Assembly (NCBI GenBank): GCA_000434395.1
Contig: FR878744.1
Coordinates: forward strand, 1-5,203
Direction of reading: 5' to 3'
Source of the DNA: Clostridium sp. CAG:568
Lineage (GTDB): Bacteria > Bacillota_I > Bacilli_A > RFN20 > CAG-288
Length of the DNA stretch: 5,203 bases
In this document: in pieces, positions 1 to 5,203 of the stretch
Layout: each line of letters starts with the position of its first letter
Numbering within the stretch: position 1 is the first letter of the stretch
Translations under genes and position numbers: made by a program
Notes under the pieces: generated by a model
Seen by the model: only the letters and a program-made list of their open reading frames with translations
What the model was told of the DNA's origin: nothing
Database searches by the model: none

Positions 1-81
1 CGTGCACTAGAGAGTTTTAATTAAATAACACATAATCATATTTGATATATTTCTATGCAAATTTAATTTTTAGCAAGGGTA

Positions 82-109
82 TTGAAAGCGGATTACAAAA
101 CATTATTTA
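82..109 (+). promoter_or_regulatory. Candidate sigma-70-type promoter for the transporter operon
   Basis: A TTGAAA at 82-87 (-35-like) is followed after 16 bases by TATTTA at 104-109 (-10-like), in an AT-rich leader about 80 bases upstream of the first gene. A second -10-like hexamer, TATTAT at 121-126, has no well-spaced -35. The placement is sensible for a promoter of the operon starting at 189. AT-rich DNA gives such matches by chance, so this is only a candidate. Confidence 0.3.
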
Positions 110-121
110 AAAACAATGTTT
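98..121. repeat. 7-bp inverted repeat in the operon leader (possible operator)
   Basis: AAACATT at 98-104 is repeated in perfect inverted form as AATGTTT at 115-121, with a 10-base spacer. The left arm overlaps the candidate -10 at 104-109. An inverted repeat over the promoter could be a repressor site, but both arms are AT-rich and short, so chance is a fair alternative. No regulator gene is visible in the window. Confidence 0.25.
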
Positions 122-150
122 ATTATCTTAACCCGGAAAGAGACCTAAAG

Positions 151-165
151 TTCCTTTCTAAGGAA
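151..165 (+). other. Small hairpin in the 5' untranslated leader
   Basis: TTCCTT at 151-156 and AAGGAA at 160-165 form a perfect 6-bp stem with a 3-base loop, followed by an A-rich stretch. It lies about 13 bases upstream of the GGAGG ribosome binding site at 179-183. It has no T tract, so it is not a terminator. It may stabilise the mRNA or affect translation of the lipoprotein gene. I recognise no known riboswitch here. Confidence 0.3.
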
Positions 166-188
166 AAAACAAACCATCGGAGGATATT

Positions 189-1364
189 ATGAAATTTTCC
201 AAGAGAAAGATGATGATGTGTGCCGCTTTATTGCCTGTACTTTTTAGCCTTGTCGGTTGCAAAAAAGATCCTAACCAGATCGACGTTGTCTTCGTTCCTT
301 CCAGAGATGCTACCGCCCTCGGTGAATCTGCTAAAAAACTCGAGCCTGTTCTCGATAAGATCATGAAAGACAACAATTTGCCTTATTTTTTCAAGATTAG
401 TACTTCTACTACCTATCCTGCAGCCGGTACTGCTTTAATGAACTCACAAGCTGATGTAGGTTTCCTTACTGGAACTTCATATGCTCAAATGACTGTTGAC
501 CACCCTGGAAGTGTCGAAGTTCTTTTGACAGCTGAGAGAAGTGGATTCAAGGTCCAAACCACTGATTACAAGAATCCTAACAACACCGAAGAAGGACGTC
601 ATAAACAAGTCCAAGCCATGAATGGTGAGATCGACAATTATGAGTATCTTGCTGAGCAAGACACTGTCAATGTCGCTAACTCCTACAACTCTATCCTTAT
701 TTCTAACAGAAATCACAAGGAAAATGGTGTTGCTACTGAAATCAAGTACGTCGATGATTTGATTGGAAAGCAAATCGGAATCCAAAACAATACTTCTGGT
801 GCTGGATACAACTATCCTAAGCTCTTCCTCGCTAACATGAAGAATGAAGCTAGTAGAAAGATCTGGTTCAGACCTGATTCACAATATCTCAACAACGATT
901 ACATCAAAGAACACGGACTCACAATCGTTTCTGGAGAACCTGATGCTTCTAAGGGTGAAATCAAGGGTGTCGAAATCAAAGGTTACGATGCTGCTTTTAC
1001 CGAAGTTATGAACGAGAATTCTAACTTTGCTGGAGTTTGGGGATTCATGGATATTCGTTATTCCAACGGATACAACAAAACTGATGGAAAATACAAAGAT
1101 GACAAGAGTGTCTTCACCAACACCTACACAGTCGCTATGACTGATCCTATCTTCAACGATACAATCTCTGTCCGTTCCGGACTTGAGCAAGGAAAGAAAG
1201 ACGCCGTCAAGTTAGCCTTCAAGACCGCTGTCAAGCAAGGTGATGTCAAGACTGATGGAACTGGTGCTAACATTATCTACAACATCTACTCGCACACTGG
1301 ATATTCCGATGGAGTCGATGCCAACTACGAAAACGAAAGAACTATTTACAGAAACAACAAGTAA
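189..1364 (+). CDS. phnD: PhnD-class ABC transporter substrate-binding lipoprotein
   Basis: This is the extracytoplasmic ligand-binding lipoprotein of an ABC importer, 391 aa. The N-terminus has a basic start (KFSKRK), a hydrophobic core and an LVGC lipobox with the lipidated cysteine at residue 24, so the mature protein is membrane-anchored outside the cell. PhnD-family features are the first strand around residues 31-38, an ADVGFLTG-type segment at 88-95 (equivalent to the ADVAFLGP region of PhnD) and SGAGYNYPK at 203-211 (equivalent to SGYLVPK). The start is set by GGAGG at 179-183, five bases before the ATG. It is about 50 residues longer than E. coli PhnD (338 aa) and close to mycoplasma P37 (about 400 aa). 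The extra residues probably lie around 120-170, which is polar and poorly conserved. The family assignment follows from fold motifs and from the ATPase and permeases downstream. The ligand (phosphonate, phosphite, thiamine phosphate or other) cannot be read from sequence. Confidence 0.85.
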   Translation: MKFSKRKMMMCAALLPVLFSLVGCKKDPNQIDVVFVPSRDATALGESAKKLEPVLDKIMKDNNLPYFFKISTSTTYPAAGTALMNSQADVGFLTGTSYAQMTVDHPGSVEVLLTAERSGFKVQTTDYKNPNNTEEGRHKQVQAMNGEIDNYEYLAEQDTVNVANSYNSILISNRNHKENGVATEIKYVDDLIGKQIGIQNNTSGAGYNYPKLFLANMKNEASRKIWFRPDSQYLNNDYIKEHGLTIVSGEPDASKGEIKGVEIKGYDAAFTEVMNENSNFAGVWGFMDIRYSNGYNKTDGKYKDDKSVFTNTYTVAMTDPIFNDTISVRSGLEQGKKDAVKLAFKTAVKQGDVKTDGTGANIIYNIYSHTGYSDGVDANYENERTIYRNNK

Positions 1365-1386
1365 TTAGTTCTATTCAAATAGTCTT

Positions 1387-1419
1387 AACCACCGGCCAAA
1401 TGGCTTGGTGGTTTCTTTT
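1387..1419 (+). terminator. Intercistronic attenuator-like hairpin between binding-protein and ATPase genes
   Basis: AACCACC at 1387-1393 pairs perfectly with GGTGGTT at 1407-1413. A GCC/GGC inner stem (1395-1397 with 1402-1404) closes an AAAT loop. The stem runs straight into a T-rich tract, TTTCTTTT at 1412-1419. This has the form of a rho-independent terminator within an operon, just ahead of the ATPase ribosome binding site at 1420-1430. Because the ATPase and permease genes follow at once with no obvious new promoter, it is best read as a partial terminator or mRNA stabiliser that raises binding-protein output over the membrane parts. Confidence 0.65.
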
Positions 1420-1433
1420 GGAAAGGAAAGTAT

Positions 1434-2423
1434 ATGATCGAGTTTAAAAACGTAAAGAAAGTCTATCCCGATGGTTTAGTAGCTTTAAAAAACATAAATC
1501 TGACTATCAATGATGGTGACTTCGTGTCTATCATCGGATTGTCCGGTGCTGGAAAATCAACTTTGCTTAGAACAATAAACAAAATGCACGATATCCAAGA
1601 AGGACAAATCTTAGTGGATGTCAACGATGATAAAAAGGAGCTCAACACAAATTACGAAGCAGAGCTACAGGCTTATAAAGAAAATGAGAAGAGACTTCCT
1701 GAATTGAGCAAAAAGCTCAAAGAAGCTGAAACTAACAAAAACGAAGAAGAAGCTATTAAACTTAGAAAAGAAATACTCGGAGTCAAGACTGCAATCGCTC
1801 CTTCTAAATACATCATCAAGAAGATTCCTGTCAAGATGGATGTATCAAAGGTAAAAGGAAAAGAATTGAGATTGTTGAGAAGAAACATCGGAATGATCTT
1901 CCAGTCTTTCAACTTGGTCAAGAGATCATCCGTATATAAAAATGTCCTCTCAGGAAGAATTGGATACCACAACTGGATAGAAACCATTTGTGGAATCTAT
2001 ACCAAGAGAGAAAAGATGCTAGCTCTTCAATCTATCGATTCTTTAGGAATTTTAAGTAAATCATATGTCAGAGCTGATAACCTTTCCGGTGGTCAACAGC
2101 AACGTGTTGCACTAGCAAGAGCTTTAACTCAAGAGCCATCTCTCATTTTGGCAGATGAACCAGTCGCCTCACTCGATCCTATCACTACTATTTCAGTCAT
2201 GAACGATTTCAAGAAGATCAACAAAGAAAAAGGAATCACAATCGTAGCCAACATGCACCACGTCGACTTGGCTTTGAAGTATTCCAATAGAATCATCGGA
2301 ATCAAAGCCGGTGAAATAGTCTTCGATGGAACACCAGATCAAATAAATGATGAAGTCCTACAAAAGATATATGGAAGAGCCTTGGAAAGAGGTGAAAACC
2401 TCGGAGGTGTAGATAATGACTAA
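1434..2423 (+). CDS. phnC: PhnC-class ABC transporter ATP-binding protein with a charged insertion
   Basis: This is the cytoplasmic ATPase that drives the importer, 329 aa. All nucleotide-binding motifs are present: Walker A GLSGAGKST at 35-43, Q-loop glutamine 157 in IGMIFQSFNLV, signature LSGGQQQR at 217-224, Walker B LILADEP at 237-243 with catalytic Glu242, D-loop SLD at 246-248 and H-loop His275 in NMHHVDLAL, a segment close to the NLHQVDLAL typical of PhnC. The MDVSKVKGKELRLLRR stretch (135-150) also fits PhnC. PhnC proteins are usually about 250-260 aa. Here some 70 residues (about 64-134), rich in Lys and Glu and predicted helical or coiled coil, are inserted between Walker A and the Q-loop. 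The ATG at 1434 follows a purine-rich ribosome binding site (GGAAAGGAAAG, 1420-1430). The 3' end overlaps the first permease gene by 8 bases, implying translational coupling. The sequence supports an active ATPase; the insertion's role is unknown. Confidence 0.93.
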   Translation: MIEFKNVKKVYPDGLVALKNINLTINDGDFVSIIGLSGAGKSTLLRTINKMHDIQEGQILVDVNDDKKELNTNYEAELQAYKENEKRLPELSKKLKEAETNKNEEEAIKLRKEILGVKTAIAPSKYIIKKIPVKMDVSKVKGKELRLLRRNIGMIFQSFNLVKRSSVYKNVLSGRIGYHNWIETICGIYTKREKMLALQSIDSLGILSKSYVRADNLSGGQQQRVALARALTQEPSLILADEPVASLDPITTISVMNDFKKINKEKGITIVANMHHVDLALKYSNRIIGIKAGEIVFDGTPDQINDEVLQKIYGRALERGENLGGVDND

Positions 2424-3351
2424 TACAGCTCCTATCCAAGAGAAGGAGAAGAGGTTTCATTTAATAAAAGAGCCAGATCCTTACGGAAAATGGTCTTTCA
2501 TAAATAAACTATTCTTTTCAAAGAAAGTAGTTTCCTTATCAGCAGATGGCTCTGCGGATAAAGTTATCGTAAAGAAAAGAAGTTTAGGGTTGATTTGGTT
2601 TCTTCTTTTCGTAGCCATATTCGTAGTTTGCATTTCTTTATTCATAACATTTCCGTCAAATCCAAATCTAAGTAATTTGTTCTATATCATCGAACAAATG
2701 TTCAAACCCTGCTACAAATTCTCCACATATGGAGAATACTTCAATTACATGTGGACTACAGCAATTCCAGAATTAGGAAACACAATTGCAATGGTCTTCG
2801 TAGCAACAGTTATAGGATGCATAATATCCATTCCATTATTTATGCTATCCTCCAAGAATGTTGTAAAAACACCTTGGATTTATGCACCTGTCAGATTCAT
2901 CTTGGATATTATTAGAACTATTCCTACATTTGCACTAGCTATGATCATGGTCGCAATTGTCGGATACAACAACACTGCAGGTATCATTTCAATGATATTC
3001 TTCACTGCCGGAATCATGTATAAGATGGAATACGAGTTCTGTGATACTAGAGATATGGCACCTTACGAAGCAGCCTTATCAGTCGGTTCGAACAAAATTC
3101 AAGCCTTCTCAAATGGACTTTGGCCTCAGATCTTGCCAAACTTCTTGTCGAACTGTCTATACACCTTCGAAATATCGATCAGAGCTTCCATCATCTTAGG
3201 TTATGTCGGTGCTGGTGGTATAGGAAAGTTGCTGTCCGATGCATCTGACATGATGTATTGGGACGAAGTCGGTGCAGTAGTTATTCCAATTTTTGTAGTC
3301 ACCTTGGTACTTCAATTAGTTTCTAGCTACGTTAGAAGAAAGGTTCAGTAA
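2416..3351 (+). CDS. phnE: PhnE-class ABC transporter permease (first)
   Basis: This is an inner-membrane permease of the importer, 311 aa, of the binding-protein-dependent permease superfamily. A cytoplasmic N-terminal tail of about 56 residues precedes TM1 (57-79). Further membrane segments lie near 120-144, 155-182, 188-203, 240-265 and 285-303. The coupling (EAA) loop is at 218-241, starting EAALSVGS and ending WPQILP, the pattern of PhnE proteins; it docks on the ATPase. IIRTIPT at 165-171 is the usual PhnE segment before the third helix region. The ATG overlaps the end of the ATPase gene (ATGACTAA). Its Shine-Dalgarno GGAGGTG at 2403-2409 lies inside the ATPase coding sequence, six bases upstream, so the two genes are translationally coupled. 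It is expected to pair with the next gene's product as a heterodimer. Confidence 0.92.
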   Translation: MTNTAPIQEKEKRFHLIKEPDPYGKWSFINKLFFSKKVVSLSADGSADKVIVKKRSLGLIWFLLFVAIFVVCISLFITFPSNPNLSNLFYIIEQMFKPCYKFSTYGEYFNYMWTTAIPELGNTIAMVFVATVIGCIISIPLFMLSSKNVVKTPWIYAPVRFILDIIRTIPTFALAMIMVAIVGYNNTAGIISMIFFTAGIMYKMEYEFCDTRDMAPYEAALSVGSNKIQAFSNGLWPQILPNFLSNCLYTFEISIRASIILGYVGAGGIGKLLSDASDMMYWDEVGAVVIPIFVVTLVLQLVSSYVRRKVQ

Positions 3352-3353
3352 TT

Positions 3354-4265
3354 ATGGAAAAGAAAGAAAATAAAAAGCAATCTGAGCCAAAGAAGTTTTC
3401 ACTCTATAACTGGTACTACAGATTAGAGCATAGAAAGAACTTCCAATACGATTCAGCTAAACAGGCCTATGTCTTTAGACCTAAGATGTGGATTCCTAAC
3501 ACAATCACTGCTTTGGTCTTCTTAGCCTTGATGATCTATTGTATTATTTCAACTCAATTTGGATCAAACACTAGCCAAGCTAACCCTGACAGACTATCTG
3601 AGATATTCACCGGAATCTTTGTTCCTGACTTTTCATATATATTCGGATATGGTTCATTTACATTTAAAAACAGTGCTATATACGAAGCTTTGCAAACATT
3701 CTCCATTGCTTTGATAGGTACGACATTTGGATCTATTTTATCTCTTCCATTTGGATTCTTAGCTTCCAGAAAGATGGTTGGAAAATGGTGTCATATCTCA
3801 GAAGTGTTGTTGATATGCATTAGAACAATCCCTGAAATCATCTTGGGTTATGTCATGATTGCTGGATTAGGATTCAGCTCCTTCTCAGGAATTATGGTTT
3901 TCTCATTCCACTCGATTGGAATGATTGGAAAACTATATTCTGAACAATTGGATGAACTTGAGACCCAACCTTTGGAAGCATTGGACGCATGTGGTGGAAC
4001 TTTCACAGCTAAGTTAAAAGTTGGAATCATTCCAAATGTAGCACCTAACTTCCTCTCCGTCATCTTGTATAGATTTGATTTGAACCTTAGAACAGCCGCT
4101 ATGTTAGGTATGGTTTGTGGTGATGAAGCCGGATTGGGTTATTGGATTTCTAGCTTTTCACAAAACGGACACTGGCCTCAATTCGGTGGTGCTTTATGGT
4201 TATGTATCATCATGATCATCTTAGTCGATTACTTCTCCTCTTACCTTAGAAAGAAACTTGTCTAA
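3354..4265 (+). CDS. phnE: PhnE-class ABC transporter permease (second)
   Basis: This is the second permease of the importer, 303 aa, paralogous to the one upstream. About 46 hydrophilic residues come before TM1 (47-66). Other membrane segments are near 112-138, 148-172, 178-195, 230-255 and 278-298. The segment FHSIGMIGKLYSEQLDE (185-201) and the coupling loop at 208-231, starting LEALDACGG (207-215) and ending in IIPNVAP, match the PhnE consensus closely, more so than the first permease. The gene begins two bases after the preceding stop. A GA-rich ribosome binding site (AGAAGAAAGG, 3334-3343) lies within the previous gene. All its arginine codons are AGA, as in the rest of the operon. It is the last gene of the operon, with a terminator 15-20 bases past its stop. 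The transported ligand is unknown. Confidence 0.93.
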   Translation: MEKKENKKQSEPKKFSLYNWYYRLEHRKNFQYDSAKQAYVFRPKMWIPNTITALVFLALMIYCIISTQFGSNTSQANPDRLSEIFTGIFVPDFSYIFGYGSFTFKNSAIYEALQTFSIALIGTTFGSILSLPFGFLASRKMVGKWCHISEVLLICIRTIPEIILGYVMIAGLGFSSFSGIMVFSFHSIGMIGKLYSEQLDELETQPLEALDACGGTFTAKLKVGIIPNVAPNFLSVILYRFDLNLRTAAMLGMVCGDEAGLGYWISSFSQNGHWPQFGGALWLCIIMIILVDYFSSYLRKKLV

Positions 4266-4275
4266 TTAGATAAAC

Positions 4276-4332
4276 AAAAAAAAAGCAGCCATTACGGCAC
4301 CCTCCATAAGGAAGATGCCCAAGGCTGCTTTT
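4276..4332. terminator. Bidirectional rho-independent terminator with nested hairpin
   Basis: GCAGCC at 4285-4290 pairs with GGCTGC at 4323-4328; flanking A and T bases extend the stem to AAAAGCAGCC/GGCTGCTTTT. Read rightward it ends in TTTT after the transporter operon. Read leftward the nine A residues at 4276-4284 become a T9 tract, a strong terminator for minus-strand transcription. The 32-base loop is not empty: GGCA (4296-4299) pairs with TGCC (4316-4319), and TCC-ATAA-GGA (4303-4312) can form a small apical hairpin. Placement between convergent transcription units fits a shared terminator. Confidence 0.8.
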
Positions 4333-4356
4333 GCAACTCCATTCAATATTTTTCCG

Positions 4357-4394
4357 AAACGGTGTAGCCTTTACGGTTACGCCGTTTTTGTTTT
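4357..4394 (+). terminator. Second rho-independent terminator-like hairpin
   Basis: CGGTGTAGCC at 4360-4369 pairs with GGTTACGCCG at 4375-4384 (eight Watson-Crick pairs, two G-U) around a TTTAC loop. AAA before and TTT after extend the stem. A T-rich run, TTTTTGTTTT, follows at 4385-4394. In plus orientation this is a good terminator and may back up the first one. It overlaps the TAA (4377-4379) that ends the minus-strand ORF described next, so in that direction the stop codon lies inside the stem; only three T follow it on that strand. Confidence 0.6.
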
Positions 4395-4735
4395 CTTACG
4401 CTCCGCAATAAATTTCTGGAGCGATTCTTCCATTTCTTCCAGTGTCAGTTTGTCGAGAATCCCAACGCCTCTATAATGAATGTCCACAATTTGGATACAC
4501 TGTACTTTTTCTACGATGTTCTCTTTTCCTCATCATCAAAGAATGCTCTTACTGTGTATGTCGTGCCGTTGATTTCTTTGAGAAAATGCAGTGGCTGGAC
4601 GTAGGTGGTTCTGCGAAACCACGCAATGCGATCCTCTCGGGGCAGCGCCACGAGGTCATTTTGTGGATAATCCCAAGCCCTTACTATTTCTGCGATGGAT
4701 GCTGAAAGTCGCAGATAGATTATCCGTGAATTGCT
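4377..4735 (-). pseudogene. Broken small ORF, possibly a TnpW-like transposon-associated protein
   Basis: Two minus-strand reading frames join into one plausible protein of about 120 residues. The first frame is open from 4735 down to a TAG at 4513-4511 and contains AEIVRAWDYPQND, LPREDRIAWFRRTTY and FLKEINGTTYTVRAFFDDEE. The second is open from 4529 to the TAA at 4379-4377 and continues NIVEKVQCIQIVDI, then GILDKLTLEEMEESLQKF and a lysine-rich end. Adding one A to the AAAA run near 4523-4526 fuses them as DDEEKENIVEKVQ. The first frame has no ATG, GTG or TTG near its beginning, and a stop (TAA, 4738-4736) lies just upstream, so the 5' end is also damaged or missing. The ING-TTY-V-x-x-F segment followed by a charged helix recalls small TnpW-type proteins of clostridial mobile elements. 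That similarity is from memory and weak. It lies directly downstream of, and on the same strand as, the flavodoxin gene. Confidence 0.5.
4689..4715. repeat. Short inverted repeat after the flavodoxin stop
   Basis: TCTGCGA at 4689-4695 and TCGCAGA at 4709-4715 form a perfect 7-bp stem with a 13-base loop, starting a few bases beyond the flavodoxin stop codon on the minus strand. No T tract follows on either strand, so it is not a standard intrinsic terminator. It may act as an mRNA 3'-end structure or be a chance feature inside the first frame of the broken ORF. Confidence 0.25.
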
Positions 4736-5203
4736 TTAATCCATGTCCGAATTTCTTTCTCCGGAGTACGGAGCGTGGATTCATCGAACCGCACACTAAG
4801 GCCTGGTTTCACAATCGAGCCTTTGCAGGCTTTTTCAAAATCCTTCAGCGTATGTCCCAGCCAACCGCCGTTGGTGGCAAACGGATAAACGATTTTTCCG
4901 GTCAGGTCAGTCTGCTTCAGAAAACTGTGCATGGCGGGTGCAAAGGTGTACCACCAGACAGGAGAACCCAGAATAATAGTGTTATAAGCCTTCCAGTCAA
5001 TGTGCAGCGGTTTCAGTTCTGGGCAATAGCCCTTGGCATTCTCACGCTGTCCCTGATTGACAACTGTATCATAATCGCCATCGTAGGGAACAACCGTATC
5101 CAAGCGGACAATATCCCCGCCAATTTCCTTTTGAATCATCTCGGCAATGCGCTTTGTGTTGCCAGCGTAGGAGTAATACAACCTAAACTTTTCATGATTT
5201 ATA
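4720..5203 (-). CDS. Flavodoxin family protein (Flavodoxin_4-like), 5' end uncertain
   Basis: This is a small FMN-binding electron carrier or NAD(P)H-dependent reductase-type flavodoxin, cytoplasmic. Counting from a TTG at 5181 (153 aa), the phosphate-binding loop is SYAGNT at 4-9, followed by KRIAEMIQKEIG. A PYDGDYDTVVNQGQRE segment at 32-47 and IILGSPVWWYTFAP at 69-82 (the flavin-contacting loop) are typical of the Flavodoxin_4 group, as is PFATNGGWLG at 100-109. The TTG start would remove most of the first beta strand. In-frame codons continue upstream to the window edge (EKFRL before YYSYAGNT), so the true start is probably at or beyond 5190. An ATG at 5193-5195 is out of frame by one base; one extra A in the following AAAA would give MKKFRLYYSYAGNT, a normal flavodoxin start. 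All six arginine codons from the TTG onward are CGN, unlike the AGA of the transporter operon. Substrate and partner are unknown. Confidence 0.85.
   Translation of the reverse strand, partial: INHEKFRLYYSYAGNTKRIAEMIQKEIGGDIVRLDTVVPYDGDYDTVVNQGQRENAKGYCPELKPLHIDWKAYNTIILGSPVWWYTFAPAMHSFLKQTDLTGKIVYPFATNGGWLGHTLKDFEKACKGSIVKPGLSVRFDESTLRTPEKEIRTWIKAIHG

Noticed and set aside
1..188. TPP or other known riboswitch upstream of the importer
   Set aside because: The conserved TPP-box segments (such as CTGAGA and the ACCTGATC-type stretch) are absent and I recognise no other riboswitch class. The leader is short and AT-rich.
158..1190. Minus-strand open frames at 158-376, 477-785 and 879-1190 inside the lipoprotein gene
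   Set aside because: They lie opposite a clearly real gene, have low-complexity, Ser/Ile/Val-rich translations, no ribosome binding sites and no recognisable domain.
1463..1987. Minus-strand open frames at 1463-1648 and 1673-1987 inside the ATPase gene
   Set aside because: They are antisense shadows of the ATPase. The leucine/serine-rich translation simply mirrors Lys/Glu-rich codons.
3848..4063. Minus-strand open frame inside the second permease gene
   Set aside because: It is antisense to conserved PhnE motifs and has no family resemblance.
189..4265. Use of TGA as a tryptophan codon (mycoplasma code), suggested by the P37-like transporter
   Set aside because: All four operon genes are full length under the standard code, use TGG for tryptophan and contain no internal in-frame TGA.
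4442..4705. Plus-strand open frame of 87 codons in the gap after the operon
   Set aside because: It is cysteine-rich with no recognisable motif or clear ribosome binding site, and lies opposite the more protein-like minus-strand frames, so it is probably a shadow.
1..5203. CRISPR array, tRNA or rRNA gene, or complete insertion sequence
   Set aside because: I saw no regularly spaced direct repeats, no tRNA cloverleaf or T-loop sequence in a suitable setting, and no transposase ORF or paired terminal repeats.

Overview
The window comes from a low-GC Gram-positive-type bacterium. Evidence is a lipoprotein signal peptide, strong GGAGG-type ribosome binding sites, AGA as almost the only arginine codon in the first 4.3 kb, and TGG for tryptophan with full-length ORFs under the standard code. 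The transporter gene order and the long ATPase and lipoprotein recall Bacilli/Erysipelotrichia and Mollicutes. The exact genus cannot be read from this sequence.

Region 1 (1-188) is an AT-rich leader. It holds a weak candidate promoter, a 7-bp inverted repeat, a small hairpin and a strong Shine-Dalgarno. Region 2 (189-4265) is a compact four-gene, same-strand operon for an ABC importer of the phosphonate (PhnCDE) class: a lipoprotein binding protein, an ATPase and two paralogous permeases. A terminator-like hairpin sits between the binding-protein gene and the rest, so the binding protein is probably made in excess. The lipoprotein would capture the ligand outside the cell, the permease heterodimer would move it across the membrane, and the ATPase would power this. 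The ligand is not established: PhnD-class importers take phosphonates, phosphite or hypophosphite, and a related mycoplasma system (P37) binds thiamine pyrophosphate. No phosphonate-breakdown gene is in the window. The most unusual protein feature is a charged, probably coiled-coil insertion of about 70 residues in the ATPase, between Walker A and the Q-loop.

Region 3 (about 4266-4390) holds two hairpin terminators between convergent transcription units. The first looks bidirectional. Region 4 (about 4377-5203) is all on the minus strand and differs in base composition and codon use (about 52% GC in sampled lines; flavodoxin arginines all CGN). It holds a flavodoxin gene at the right edge. 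Downstream of that lies a broken small ORF pair that reads as one protein after a single-base correction and faintly resembles small transposon-associated (TnpW-like) proteins. The change in composition between the operon and this part suggests the edge of a horizontally acquired or mobile segment, or possibly an assembly join.
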